A DNA stretch of 59,019 nucleotides from a virus: the IMG/VR virus record IMGVR_UViG_3300042344_000344, positions 1-59,019 of that record; one strand, 5' to 3'. The position numbers were made by a program, and so were the translations under genes. Of this stretch, positions 23,601 through 31,424 are shown piece after piece. The notes under the pieces were generated by a model. The model saw only the letters and a list, made by a program, of their open reading frames with translations. It did no database searches and was not told where the DNA came from. Position 1 is the stretch's first letter; each line of letters opens with the position of its first letter.

Positions 23601-25333
23601 GGATCGTATGTGGTGTCGCGAGAAATCGTAGCTGCTGGTGTAATGGTACCAACCGTCGCGGCTTTCGCGGTCTCGAAGGCAGTAGCGTCGTCCGCTCCTG
23701 CGGCTTTAGCAGCGGCGAAGGCTGCGGCCCCCAAGTCTTGCTTCGCGTCAAGGCTCTCGGATCCTGCCGTCGCCAGCGCAGCTACTTGTGAGTTCTCGGT
23801 TGCTTTATTAATCGTATTGGTCAATTGCCCTGCAGCAGTAATCGCCGCGTTGAAATTTCCGCTCTCGACCGCTTTAATCACTTTAAGCGCGGTCGCTGCC
23901 GTTTGCATGTCCGTGCTGCCAGTGAGCTTCGAGGCGGAATCCAATGCACCGACAATATCCCCGGTCTGAATCTTCGTGATCGTATTTGCAGCGTTGAGTG
24001 TGTCACCGAGTGTGATGTTCCCACCGAGACTCGTACCTGCAAGTTCGGCACCGATCGTGGTACCGGCCAGGGTGGAGAGTGCCCCCATAACGTTACCCTT
24101 TTGGGCAGCATCGGCAGCTCGAAGCACGGCGGACGCATCAGCGAATCCCCCGGCACCCAACAGGCTCGCCCCCGCGCCGAGTACATTACCTTGGCTCGCT
24201 GCGATCACTCCATTTAACACTTGCGCGAAGGGGGCAGTAGCAGGGATGAAAGAGAGGATCGTCAATGCCGGTCCGACCTTATCCAAATCGCTGGTGCTAA
24301 TCCCGGAGGTCGTGATCTTTGGCCCACCTTCACCCACCATCAAATTATACATCGTCCCACCGGGTCCGGTGTAGGTGGAACCAAACGTGCTGCTAAATTC
24401 TTTTCCGGTCGGATCAATTAGACCCGGCCTTTCAAACGTCATATCGCCACCCTCACCAGACGAGGTCTCGGTAAAGGTGTGTGCCTTCAAACCCCCGAGC
24501 TGGCTTACATCCTTTATCCCTGAGTCGATCAATTGTCTCGCCATGTCGATGACGACTTGCTCAGCGGAAGATGGAGCGCGTCCCAACACTGCTGCCGTTT
24601 GGTCGAAATCGAATCCTACCGACTGCCCCTGAGTACCGTAAACGCCACCCTTGGACTGCTTCAGATCTACAAGCGGTGCGATCTGGCTGGCGAGTCCTAA
24701 CACCTCTTGGGTATTGTACGTATTCCCGCGATAGTCGGTCATTTTTGTCGGGTCACCCACCGACAGCGGAATTCCTGAATCCTCTTGGTATGAGTCCTGC
24801 TCGGTGAACCCAGTCGAACGCTGCAATGCTCCACCACCCGCAGTGGCGGTCCCGCTCGCTAACGATCCGAGTGGGCCTACGCCAGGAATACCACCTGCGG
24901 GGGCACCCATGTTGTCACTGACCGTGGGAAAGTAATCACTCAGACTCCTGCCGGTTGCGCGTAAGATATCTTCGTCGCGCACTGCAAATTCGGCCATTGC
25001 CGCCCTAGTTGCTTCCTCCGTGGGGTTACCGGCGAAGAAGTCTCGAATGTTTTGGTTCATCGCCTCGAGACCAATGCCCCCTGGTGCGGTAGCGTAGTCA
25101 TACGCAGTCGTGGGTGGGGGTGGAGACGGCTCGAGGTACGACAATCCCGCGTTTCCGAAATAGCTCGTAACGTCTCCAGACGTGAGATTAGGATTTACCG
25201 TCTGTGCTGCTCTTAAAATATCGGCACTGGTAAGTCCTAACTCTTGCCCTCTACTTGCTATAATCTCGGGATTTGCGAGGTTAGCTAGGATGAATTCACC
25301 AGCTTGTCTGTATTGGTCTTCAGTAAATGCCAT
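20597..25333 (-). CDS. Giant virion protein with Thr-rich repeat tract (1578 aa)
   Basis: The largest protein of the phage. The N-terminal third contains a predicted membrane region (LTILSFIPATAPFAQVLNGV, then Gly/Ala-rich repeats). The centre is Ala/Gln/Asp-rich and helical. Residues about 1150-1300 form a very Thr-rich tract with a 13-residue tandem unit (TTTDTNTNTTTQT), followed by an acidic, Pro/Lys-rich linker and a C-terminal domain with QKYAQGGIIMPSAL and SHYVQGAGGGQDDLIPARL. A role in DNA ejection, as a tape-like or channel protein, is likely from its size and place. No transglycosylase motif was seen. Alternatives include a tail spike anchor. Confidence 0.62.
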   Translation of the reverse strand: MAFTEDQYRQAGEFILANLANPEIIASRGQELGLTSADILRAAQTVNPNLTSGDVTSYFGNAGLSYLEPSPPPPTTAYDYATAPGGIGLEAMNQNIRDFFAGNPTEEATRAAMAEFAVRDEDILRATGRSLSDYFPTVSDNMGAPAGGIPGVGPLGSLASGTATAGGGALQRSTGFTEQDSYQEDSGIPLSVGDPTKMTDYRGNTYNTQEVLGLASQIAPLVDLKQSKGGVYGTQGQSVGFDFDQTAAVLGRAPSSAEQVVIDMARQLIDSGIKDVSQLGGLKAHTFTETSSGEGGDMTFERPGLIDPTGKEFSSTFGSTYTGPGGTMYNLMVGEGGPKITTSGISTSDLDKVGPALTILSFIPATAPFAQVLNGVIAASQGNVLGAGASLLGAGGFADASAVLRAADAAQKGNVMGALSTLAGTTIGAELAGTSLGGNITLGDTLNAANTITKIQTGDIVGALDSASKLTGSTDMQTAATALKVIKAVESGNFNAAITAAGQLTNTINKATENSQVAALATAGSESLDAKQDLGAAAFAAAKAAGADDATAFETAKAATVGTITPAATISRDTTYDPDLVDATAGQALATKIANAQEAIRMGAGESVGTGEIKAGAGEFAGAGASQTVSEKISNAPNFGAAYVAAREAFGPNATFNYQGKLYSTATFQEDPKLGLKPVEGSGRGTASGKTAEQETALINTANALAAAQSAKPVESTGFFQNLSNALSNQMKLSSDAANAYLQNNPNSPITQSVSTALEAAGELQKNVIGGTALMLDKKPVADAFIKGGNELIKLGQSIGTGPQDTKNWNDTLQLIDQATGLEKLGVLAGRVLDGTSGLGRQTVVELRQELPALFLGGGTARGVLVASGLVDTKDTAGGAAIDAYDDAIKTGKNHNDALADARKAGLAAGAAEAAVQLTLGKLGDLALGKLDNVVSKGAGRVGAEGVTEGGQEGGSSLAVDVALGRDANINNALTQAVAGLAVGKSTTAATSPVSGIQDATELREAAVDAQGVSNAVNNLQSLYGSDKASTIVQTLTSASDLNAAGQSIAKDLSSIMGDDAAVKTANTLVSNFAVNNAADTMATQGLNVNNLSTVVGNTDTGGTITLGDALGAAITGNGVGVDTSTVVGTKSDGSSLTLGELSGVIKGGGTSVTAGTGVDTKTGPTVTAGTGPTVTAGTDTTTKAGVSTATDTTAEAGVATDTKSGVTTDTTTDTNTNTTTQTTTDTNTNTTTQTATNATTNVTTQVTTNNNTGATTTVTSDPTLGTTSQTTTTTTGTSTTTVDASSQVTTNVTVDTTTGLSTETVCRLPERPESEVVITVTDPTTGEIVSTETKTVAELTPEEKEKLVVTEPEPVTKTTEKKPTTKQPAAKAPSGGGMLLGQGPQATSKIEMPEEAWLGGRFRTDLPSIAALFPFLFPSQEQQDTAAVSALRRASGVEPQVPKKEDMDYYAYGKEPSIDSVLEPYLNGGSVQKYAQGGIIMPSALQAAAGGTPHKGSHYVQGAGGGQDDLIPARLADGEYVFDAEIVAALGDGSNKEGARRLDAMREAIRKHKRSGSLKKIPPPAKNPLAYFKEANK

Positions 25334-25576
25334 TTATTTCACCGATGTGCTTACGACGTTGACCAACTCCGCTGCCCATTCTTTCCAGTCGTCGAAAACG
25401 TAGGGACTGGGGACTGCATCCTTGACGAATACATCAATTCCTGCGAATCCCGCAGCCCAAGACTTCCAGTCATCCTCGCTTCCCGGAATCTCGAGCTGCT
25501 GTGCACCATACGCCTCGACCATGAGTGCCGCCCAAGAGTCCCAGGTGTGGTACCGGGGATCGTAAACGAGTGCCAT
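25334..25576 (-). CDS. Small virion protein with repeated WxxWAA motif (80 aa)
   Basis: Three copies of a short motif: TWDSWAALMVEA, DDWKSWAAGFAG and DDWKEWAAELVN, separated by proline-containing loops. Similar W-rich short proteins occur beside podophage tail genes. Likely a tail or neck component; exact role unknown. It is fused tightly between two virion genes with overlapping or abutting start and stop codons. Confidence 0.6.
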   Translation of the reverse strand: MALVYDPRYHTWDSWAALMVEAYGAQQLEIPGSEDDWKSWAAGFAGIDVFVKDAVPSPYVFDDWKEWAAELVNVVSTSVK

Positions 25577-27579
25577 TACGAATACCCTCGGACATCACCT
25601 AGATCGGCGCTGAGGAGCAGCTTACCCAATTGGTAATTACCACCCGCGACGTTTGAAACGAATTTTAGTCTTAGCTCGCGCCGTTGCTCCCGCAGATCAA
25701 TCTTCGTAGTGGTGGAATCGAATGTGTAAGGCCCGGTCACATCGTCCGACCCTTGCGCGTATGAACGACCCGCAACGTACATATTCATTTCACCGGACAG
25801 TACGAAATCAGGTTCGACGCGCTCCAGGTGTAACCAATTGTTCTGGCCGGTAGGTGCAGGTTCTGACGGCCCACCCGATACCCACCCGAGGTCGTTAGTT
25901 TCGAAATAAGATTCGATCGCCAGCACCGTGGTTCCATCTACTGCATCGGTTCCGTACTCGTGCTGCCACATAGTAACGTAGTTTCCGACCGTGGCCACTG
26001 TTAGCACGAGTCCCGCCCCTGCGGGAATTGCAGCGGAGAGAACGTCGCCGACCGTGTAGCCTTGTCCTGGATTGTAAATTACCGCCGAGGTGATTACGCC
26101 ACCGGCGACGATAATATTCGCAGTTGCGCCCGTTCCCGTGCCGCCCGTCAGCGCTTGGTTGTTGTAGGTACCATTCGTGTACCCAGCGCCGGGATTCGTA
26201 ATCGTCAGGCTTTCAATACCATTTGCTAAGGTAATTTCATTACCAGCTTCGATTGGTCTTGCGAACACTTGCGAGAAATACCCAGCGGATCTTCGTGCTC
26301 CAACTGCGGTGCCCACGTCGTACCAGCAATTTTCGCGAATGTTGTATATCACCGCGTCGTTACACTCGGTGGCCGAAGATCCATTTGGGAAGAACCACCA
26401 AACTTCGCCGAACCGTGGTACCTTGGTGACCCATACTTTCTCGCGATAAGTGTAGTTTAAGTTATCGAAGAAGTAGTTTTGGTTAAACGGATTTGGAATC
26501 TCTTTGACCACGCCGTTGTACAAAAGGAACCGGTCGACACCGCACCAGTAGTAGATACCGTCGTATTCAATAACGCACTGCGAAGACATAATCGAGGACT
26601 GAGTCGAAATAATGTCGTAGCGCCAGTACTGGGTAATGGTCGTTGCACCAGCGGTGATCGAGGTAGGAGCGTAGCTAACACGAACCAAAGAGTCCAGTGA
26701 CCAGAAAAGCCCAGAGGGCGAATTCGAGCCACCTCGGACCGGGAGTCCCTGCACGATTTTGCCGGTAGCGACGTTAACTTCGTTCGCGTCGGCGGTCACC
26801 CAGTCCTGAAAGTTACCGCTCGAGCAGTTGCGAATAAGACCATTATTCCCGTAAACAAAGACGTAGGGATGTAGAACCACCACGCCACCCGAGACACTGA
26901 CGTTGTTGTCGAATGTCAGCGTTGCGGATCCAGTGGTGAGCGCGTTAGTGGAGAACGTAATCGTTGTACCGACCACACTCACCACCGTGGTACCCGCCGC
27001 GAAGTTAGCAGTCGGTCCGACTGTCTGCCCTGCGCCGATCAATGGGTTCGCCGTGGCGACAGTACCTGTATTCAGACCAGTAGTTAGACTGACCGACTCT
27101 GTAAATGTTCCGATTTTACCAAGGGTTGATCCGGTGATGTCACCCGCGAGCACTGGGGTGTTGACTGAACTGTTCAAGTCCGCAAGATTTTGTCCTGGGT
27201 GCGCGAGCAGGTAAGTGAGACCGGAGCCGAGCGTATCGGTAAAGGAATCGAACTGCCACAAGTTGTTAGCATTAGCGGTAAAACTTGTTAACGTGATATC
27301 TGAGACACCTGACCCCACCCCACTGTTATCAACAGGGGTTTTCTGCAACCCGCCCGAATAGCCGGTAAAGACGTTGTTCAATGCACCTTGCGGATTTACG
27401 AACATTCCACGTACCGGACCTCGAATCGCGCCGGTGATTTTCGAGTACCCGCCGATCTTCCTAGGTCTACCGCGTTGAAATCTCACCCATCGACCGTCCG
27501 TGTAGTAAAGCTTGTCGAAGAGCGTCCCATCCCTTTGAATGCCGGGTTTAGTGTCAAGTGCAAAGACTTTAAGGGTCAT
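25576..27579 (-). CDS. Tail hub / stabilisation-type virion protein (667 aa)
   Basis: The N-terminus (DTKPGIQRDGTLFD ... DGRWVRFQRGRPRKIGGYSK) is a signature of podophage tail proteins that form a beta-propeller-like hub below the adaptor (role of P22 gp10 or T7 gp12). The middle is rich in short Gly/Thr/Asn beta repeats. Later segments (ITNPGAGYTNGTYNN; VIYNPGQGYTVGD) are repeats typical of phage beta-structures. The C-terminus is a beta domain ending LLSADLGDVRGYS. Location between adaptor/fibre genes and ejection genes supports a tail-tube role; exact homology unverified. Confidence 0.68.
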   Translation of the reverse strand: MTLKVFALDTKPGIQRDGTLFDKLYYTDGRWVRFQRGRPRKIGGYSKITGAIRGPVRGMFVNPQGALNNVFTGYSGGLQKTPVDNSGVGSGVSDITLTSFTANANNLWQFDSFTDTLGSGLTYLLAHPGQNLADLNSSVNTPVLAGDITGSTLGKIGTFTESVSLTTGLNTGTVATANPLIGAGQTVGPTANFAAGTTVVSVVGTTITFSTNALTTGSATLTFDNNVSVSGGVVVLHPYVFVYGNNGLIRNCSSGNFQDWVTADANEVNVATGKIVQGLPVRGGSNSPSGLFWSLDSLVRVSYAPTSITAGATTITQYWRYDIISTQSSIMSSQCVIEYDGIYYWCGVDRFLLYNGVVKEIPNPFNQNYFFDNLNYTYREKVWVTKVPRFGEVWWFFPNGSSATECNDAVIYNIRENCWYDVGTAVGARRSAGYFSQVFARPIEAGNEITLANGIESLTITNPGAGYTNGTYNNQALTGGTGTGATANIIVAGGVITSAVIYNPGQGYTVGDVLSAAIPAGAGLVLTVATVGNYVTMWQHEYGTDAVDGTTVLAIESYFETNDLGWVSGGPSEPAPTGQNNWLHLERVEPDFVLSGEMNMYVAGRSYAQGSDDVTGPYTFDSTTTKIDLREQRRELRLKFVSNVAGGNYQLGKLLLSADLGDVRGYS

Positions 27580-28775
27580 TAAAATGCGCCCCCAGCTAAG
27601 CCCTCGGAGGTAAGCAGGAATTTATTTACACCAGTCACGGCCAATGCGAGTTGCCCAGCGCCTGGACGCCAAAGGCCAGTGCCAGTCTCAGCGGCAAAAG
27701 ATAGCGAGGGAGCCGTCACAGTACCATCAACCAACGTCACGCTCGCGGAGGTTACCGATGCGGAACTCGCGGTGTAAAAGTTCGTACCGTCGCAGATTAC
27801 AGTGGAGCGAGTACCTTGGGTTACCGTAGTGGTCGCGCCGAGGCCGGTGCTCAAAGTGAGCGAAAAAGCACCAGAAGTCTGATTGTTTACTACATAAAGG
27901 TTTACGACCGGCGGGTAAATCACCGTAGCGTTACTGGTCAATGCACCGGTAAACGTTTGAATATTGTTAGATGCCTCATTCGAATTTAACGTCGTAGTAC
28001 CGCCCGGAGCCACGGATTTTACCAACGCAGTGAAAGCAAAAGAGGCGCTATTTCCGTATCCAACCGTTATGTAGGCAGTTCCTGTGCAGATGATAAATGC
28101 GGATTCGCCAGGATTAAATACCTTGGCAGATGCGCCATCGATTAGTTCAGCACCAGTGGTAGATACCGTGAAAGTCCCGGTGCCGTTGTTTTTAACTAAC
28201 GTGAACCAATTGTCGCCCAGTGTGACCGCAGCGGGTAATATATAAGTCCCCGCACCACCTGACCATAGCCGCGTCTGTGCCCGATCAGCTGTAGCGAAAG
28301 TACCACCTGAAGACGCAGCCAGGACCGGGTGACTTTGGTTCAAAGTGGTCGTGATCGCCAGGAGTCCCTTTCCGGCGAGTGCTGCCGCATCTGCTCCAGA
28401 GGAACCTATTCCGAAAGCGATCACCCCCCAAGTACCAGCGACAGTCGAGTTGGTCGTGACGTAAATGTATTGCGCCTCTCCTGCGGCGATTGTAACTATC
28501 GTGTTCCCGGCGGAGTCCGCCACCGTGAAAGAACTCGCTCCCAGGTTACGAATAAGCGAGTCCGTGCCGACCGACGTGGCGTTTGCGGCAGGCATCCGCA
28601 GCGTGAGCCCCGCAGTCGTCGGTAGCACCTCCATGATCCTGGAGGCGTAAGTCCCGGTATTACTGTTAGCCAGTGGCCATTCGAGCGTCGTGTTCGCAGA
28701 AAGCGTAAATGACCGGTAGCTTACATCGGTAGGCTGAACAATGTCGCCGGTAAAAGGTGAGACGTAAGTAGGCAT
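27579..28775 (-). CDS. Tail fibre-like protein (398 aa)
   Basis: Thr/Ser/Gly/Ala-rich beta-fibre protein. N-terminal domain: YVSPFTGDIVQPTDVSY. Repeated short strands follow, then a C-terminal trimerisation-like segment (AETGTGLWRPGAGQLALAV) found in many phage fibres, ending EGLAGGAF. The same -AGGAF end and the same junction sequence to the following gene occur in the 1084-residue fibre at 34526-37780. Probably a tail fibre or virion appendage; receptor specificity unknown. Confidence 0.68.
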   Translation of the reverse strand: MPTYVSPFTGDIVQPTDVSYRSFTLSANTTLEWPLANSNTGTYASRIMEVLPTTAGLTLRMPAANATSVGTDSLIRNLGASSFTVADSAGNTIVTIAAGEAQYIYVTTNSTVAGTWGVIAFGIGSSGADAAALAGKGLLAITTTLNQSHPVLAASSGGTFATADRAQTRLWSGGAGTYILPAAVTLGDNWFTLVKNNGTGTFTVSTTGAELIDGASAKVFNPGESAFIICTGTAYITVGYGNSASFAFTALVKSVAPGGTTTLNSNEASNNIQTFTGALTSNATVIYPPVVNLYVVNNQTSGAFSLTLSTGLGATTTVTQGTRSTVICDGTNFYTASSASVTSASVTLVDGTVTAPSLSFAAETGTGLWRPGAGQLALAVTGVNKFLLTSEGLAGGAF

Positions 28776-28776
28776 A

Positions 28777-29406
28777 TCATGTGTCCACGGCTACGGCTTG
28801 ACGATCGGCGATGCGGAGTTTGTCCTCGGTCTTGAGTTCGGCTACATATTTGTCGTACATCGACTGCCAAGTCGGAATCCGAGGATCATTCTTCAAGAAC
28901 GGCATTGCTTGCAAAAGCGAACCGTAGAGCATAGCCTGCGGTGCATACTCGGTGAACCAATTCGTCTGGTTCGTAGAATCTAAAGGTACCGGGCGCTCGT
29001 AGTACAACACTTCGAAAGAATAAGCCGCAGCCGGTGTGGGTCCGAGGAACCAATGCGTGTAATCGTAGTCCGCGTAGTAAAGCGGTACTCCGGTCTCGGT
29101 CGGGTCCGGCCAGTAATTACGAATGTATTCATAGCGGCGTTCAAGCACCGGTCGACGTTCCCCAGCGACGGTAATATTGATCGAGACCGTCTTGCGCCAG
29201 CGAGCGGGTTTAGCTACCACCGGATCGCTTGCGGTGAGAGTCGAGGTGTCAACTGTGAGATTACCGAGGAATTTTATCTCCGCCGCCAGGATCTGCTCGG
29301 CGAGCATAATAAATGTGGGGATCTTGTCGATCGTGGCCGTATCTGTGCGCTCCAGATAGGATTGAACGTCTGCAGCAAGGCTCGTGTAAGTCATCGTTAC
29401 TGCCAT
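28777..29406 (-). CDS. Head-tail adaptor / tail accessory protein (209 aa)
   Basis: Helical N-terminus (TYTSLAADVQSYLERTDTAT), then WRKTVSINITVAGERRPVLERRYEYIRNYWP split over two strands, PLYYADYDYTHWFLGPTP, and a helical end (APQAMLYGSLLQAMPFL). This pattern is the podophage/siphophage adaptor family (SU10-type adaptor; P22 gp4/T7 gp11 role), which joins portal to tail. A second adaptor-like protein is at 38123-39199. Confidence 0.75.
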   Translation of the reverse strand: MAVTMTYTSLAADVQSYLERTDTATIDKIPTFIMLAEQILAAEIKFLGNLTVDTSTLTASDPVVAKPARWRKTVSINITVAGERRPVLERRYEYIRNYWPDPTETGVPLYYADYDYTHWFLGPTPAAAYSFEVLYYERPVPLDSTNQTNWFTEYAPQAMLYGSLLQAMPFLKNDPRIPTWQSMYDKYVAELKTEDKLRIADRQAVAVDT

Positions 29407-29410
29407 GATT

Positions 29411-29872
29411 TCATCCTATTAGTGCACACTCGGCTTGCCTACGGATCACCAGACCTCGCAACACTTTACCACCCCCTCGAGTCCAGAGCATGAGCTGCTC
29501 TTTCGCGCCTTCCCAGTCCTGAGCGTTGATCTTGCGCTTGAGTGTCGATGTTTGCAATCGTCCGACACCCAAATTGTAACAGAAATCGACTATAGCGTTC
29601 AATTTACCCCAGTCGCGATCTTTTACGGCTACAGCGAGAAGCACCGGGCATTGTCTGACCGCCCCAGGTGCGTAAGTATGCAAGAGTTCGTGCATCAATA
29701 ACTGCTCGGCATATTCGCGAGTGACCGGAGGGTCATCCCTGGTAACACGATCGCCGCTCTGGTAATAGGTGGACCCGTACCCGATCGTCCACACGCCTGC
29801 GGGGCAGAGATAAGGCTTGGCCGAGAACCCTTCAAAGCGCTTGCAAAGCTCTTTAGCCAGATCGAGCTTCAC
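29411..29872 (-). CDS. Endolysin, GH24 lysozyme
   Basis: A 153-residue T4/P22-type lysozyme that cleaves peptidoglycan N-acetylmuramoyl-beta-1,4 linkages. Catalytic triad E14 (KRFEGFSAKPY), C23 and T29 (CPAGVWTIGYG) follows E-x8-(D/C)-x5-T, with Cys at the middle position. Later conserved parts are NAIVDFCYNLGVG and the C-terminal GLVIRRQAECALI. No N-terminal signal or SAR helix, so it depends on a holin, supplied by the genes just upstream. It overlaps the upstream gene by four bases. Confidence 0.92.
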   Translation of the reverse strand: MKLDLAKELCKRFEGFSAKPYLCPAGVWTIGYGSTYYQSGDRVTRDDPPVTREYAEQLLMHELLHTYAPGAVRQCPVLLAVAVKDRDWGKLNAIVDFCYNLGVGRLQTSTLKRKINAQDWEGAKEQLMLWTRGGGKVLRGLVIRRQAECALIG

Positions 29873-30366
29873 GCGAGGCCTCTAGCCTTCAAGGTACGAT
29901 CGAGGAACCAATAATTAAAGGTGCCTGCCACTAATGCGGCGAAGTCGGGCGACATTATCATTTTGAACACTTCCTGCACGGGAAGACCCTCGCGCGAGGC
30001 GATGATCGCGAACCAAATGTGCGAGGCGGACCAAATCGCGAGAATCCAATAAGTGACTACAGGCCGAACCGAGGCAGATAACGAAGCCACCCAACCACCG
30101 GCAGCTTTAGCCATTTCGGTCTGTGAATTGATCGCGGCCTCAAATGCGGACATGACACCAGTGTCGATCGCCTTGTCGCGCTCAGCCCCGATCTCGGCAA
30201 GCTTCTGTTGACCACGCAGCTGCTCAAGTTCGCATTGCCGGTTGAACATCGAGAGTTCGTGTTGGCGTTCGTTTTTACGATCCAGGAACTTCAAGACTTC
30301 TGGAGCCAGTCGAAACAGACCTCCGAAGATCGTGCCGAAAAGACCGCCGCCAATAATGTCCAGCAT
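29869..30366 (-). CDS. Lysis-module membrane protein, holin candidate (165 aa)
   Basis: Hydrophobic N-terminus (DIIGGGLFGTIFGGLFRL), a charged coiled coil (LDRKNERQHELSMFNRQCEL...), then a C-terminal hydrophobic pair (VVTYWILAIWSASHIWFAII; FAALVAGTFNYWF). This is a common podophage lysis-cassette protein, often annotated as holin or holin-associated. ATG 30364-30366 is preferred over the GTG at 30369 because AGGGG is six bases upstream of it. Confidence 0.7.
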   Translation of the reverse strand: MLDIIGGGLFGTIFGGLFRLAPEVLKFLDRKNERQHELSMFNRQCELEQLRGQQKLAEIGAERDKAIDTGVMSAFEAAINSQTEMAKAAGGWVASLSASVRPVVTYWILAIWSASHIWFAIIASREGLPVQEVFKMIMSPDFAALVAGTFNYWFLDRTLKARGLA

Positions 30367-30368
30367 CA

Positions 30369-30785
30369 CTATCCCCTAGCCGTTACAACGTCGGCGCCCT
30401 TCTTTACCGTCACTTTGCTGCCCTCGACATCCACTTGCATGGGGGGTTCAGCGCGATCCAACTTATCCAGGCGGGTGATTAGGTCTTTAATGACCTCAAA
30501 TTCAGGCTTCTCCTGCTTCGGCGCAGTACCTGCGATCCCATTCAGCATTTGAATAAGTGCAGTAAGTGAAGCGCCAAGAAGACCCATAACAGCCGCGATC
30601 TTCTCGCCGTCAAGGAAAAGAGAAGCGCCAACACCCACAAGTACGATCAGGAAGATATAAAGCAGCCCATCTTCGCCTATGGCTTTTCCTGCTACTTCTT
30701 TGGCCGAGTCTTGCGCTTTAAGTTCTTCAAGCCTGATCTTGGCTTGCGCTTTAAGAACTGCTAGTTCGTGAGTTTTATCGTCCAT
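30369..30785 (-). CDS. Lysis-module membrane protein (138 aa)
   Basis: N-terminal charged helix (THELAVLKAQAKIRLEELKA), two hydrophobic helices (LLYIFLIVLVGVGASLFL; IAAVMGLLGASLTALIQML), and a soluble C-terminal half (PPMQVDVEGSKVTV). ATG at 30783-30785 overlaps the stop of the gene before it (TGATG). The frame is open further upstream but has no start signal. Most likely holin/antiholin or a virion-membrane accessory; not distinguishable by sequence. Confidence 0.68.
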   Translation of the reverse strand: MDDKTHELAVLKAQAKIRLEELKAQDSAKEVAGKAIGEDGLLYIFLIVLVGVGASLFLDGEKIAAVMGLLGASLTALIQMLNGIAGTAPKQEKPEFEVIKDLITRLDKLDRAEPPMQVDVEGSKVTVKKGADVVTARG

Positions 30786-30982
30786 CAAATGCCCAACAGT
30801 CGTTTTACGAACGTTGCGGCGACACCTGGACCAAACAACACGGCAAGGATAGTGGCGTAAAGCAGCCACTCGATATGTTTCATCCGAGCCTTACCGTTAT
30901 CGAGTGACTCCTCAATATTTTTATAGCGCTGCTCGCAAATCGCTTCATGGACCGATAAGCGCTTGTCCAGGTCGTCGCTCAT
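30785..30982 (-). CDS. Small membrane protein, holin/antiholin candidate (65 aa)
   Basis: Charged N-terminal helix (DKRLSVHEAICEQRYKNIEE) and one C-terminal membrane helix (IEWLLYATILAVLFGPGVAA) with a short basic end. This shape, a soluble helix plus one membrane span, is common for phage lysis-cassette proteins. Coupled to the next gene by TGATG overlap. Confidence 0.65.
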   Translation of the reverse strand: MSDDLDKRLSVHEAICEQRYKNIEESLDNGKARMKHIEWLLYATILAVLFGPGVAATFVKRLLGI

Positions 30983-30983
30983 A

Positions 30984-31148
30984 TCAAGCTGCCTCTTGTT
31001 CCTCGGTAGGTACTTCTTGCAACGGGGTCATGGGCGGCTTTGCAGCCTCCTTCATGCCGTCGATTAGTTGGTAGACCTCTTGGTACGGGCGGGTACCCAG
31101 GTAGCCAATAATCTGGTTAGCTAGTTCCATCGGTAGGCGCAGAAACAT
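30984..31148 (-). CDS. Small podophage virion-region protein (54 aa)
   Basis: ATG at 31146-31148, TGA at 30984-30986. The product begins MFLRLPMELANQIIGYLGTR, followed by YQEVYQLIDGMKEAAK and an acidic end. Short proteins of the same pattern (hydrophobic start, Y-L-x-x-R-P-Y/F-x-E-V) are common next to podophage lysis genes; function unknown. Too short to stand out by length but fills an otherwise empty gap. Confidence 0.6.
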   Translation of the reverse strand: MFLRLPMELANQIIGYLGTRPYQEVYQLIDGMKEAAKPPMTPLQEVPTEEQEAA

Positions 31149-31149
31149 A

Positions 31150-31413
31150 TTAAGCCTCCGTTACCTGAGCTTGGGCTTGAGCATTCTCTTTATCTATGGC
31201 CATTTGCTCTTTAATTGCCATAGGACCGAAAGCCTTTACGAACTGCGAAAATCTTAAAGCAGTGTGCTTAGCGTCATAATCATCGATACTTTTAAGTATT
31301 TTTATCAAATGATTAGCCTCTTCAATGGTAATCATGAACCTGAATTGCACATGATGATACTCGGGATTCTCATCATAAGTATCAAAACTGTTCGCGGTAA
31401 ATTCGACTTGCAT
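31150..31413 (-). CDS. Hypothetical protein (87 aa)
   Basis: Beta strand start (QVEFTANSFDTY), a helix (IEEANHLIKILKSIDD) and a helical, Gln/Ala-rich C-terminus. No family recognised. Base use is visibly more A/T-rich than most of the genome, like the adjacent receptor-binding candidate, so the two may have arrived together. Confidence 0.55.
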   Translation of the reverse strand: MQVEFTANSFDTYDENPEYHHVQFRFMITIEEANHLIKILKSIDDYDAKHTALRFSQFVKAFGPMAIKEQMAIDKENAQAQAQVTEA

Positions 31414-31424
31414 AATAGTTCCTT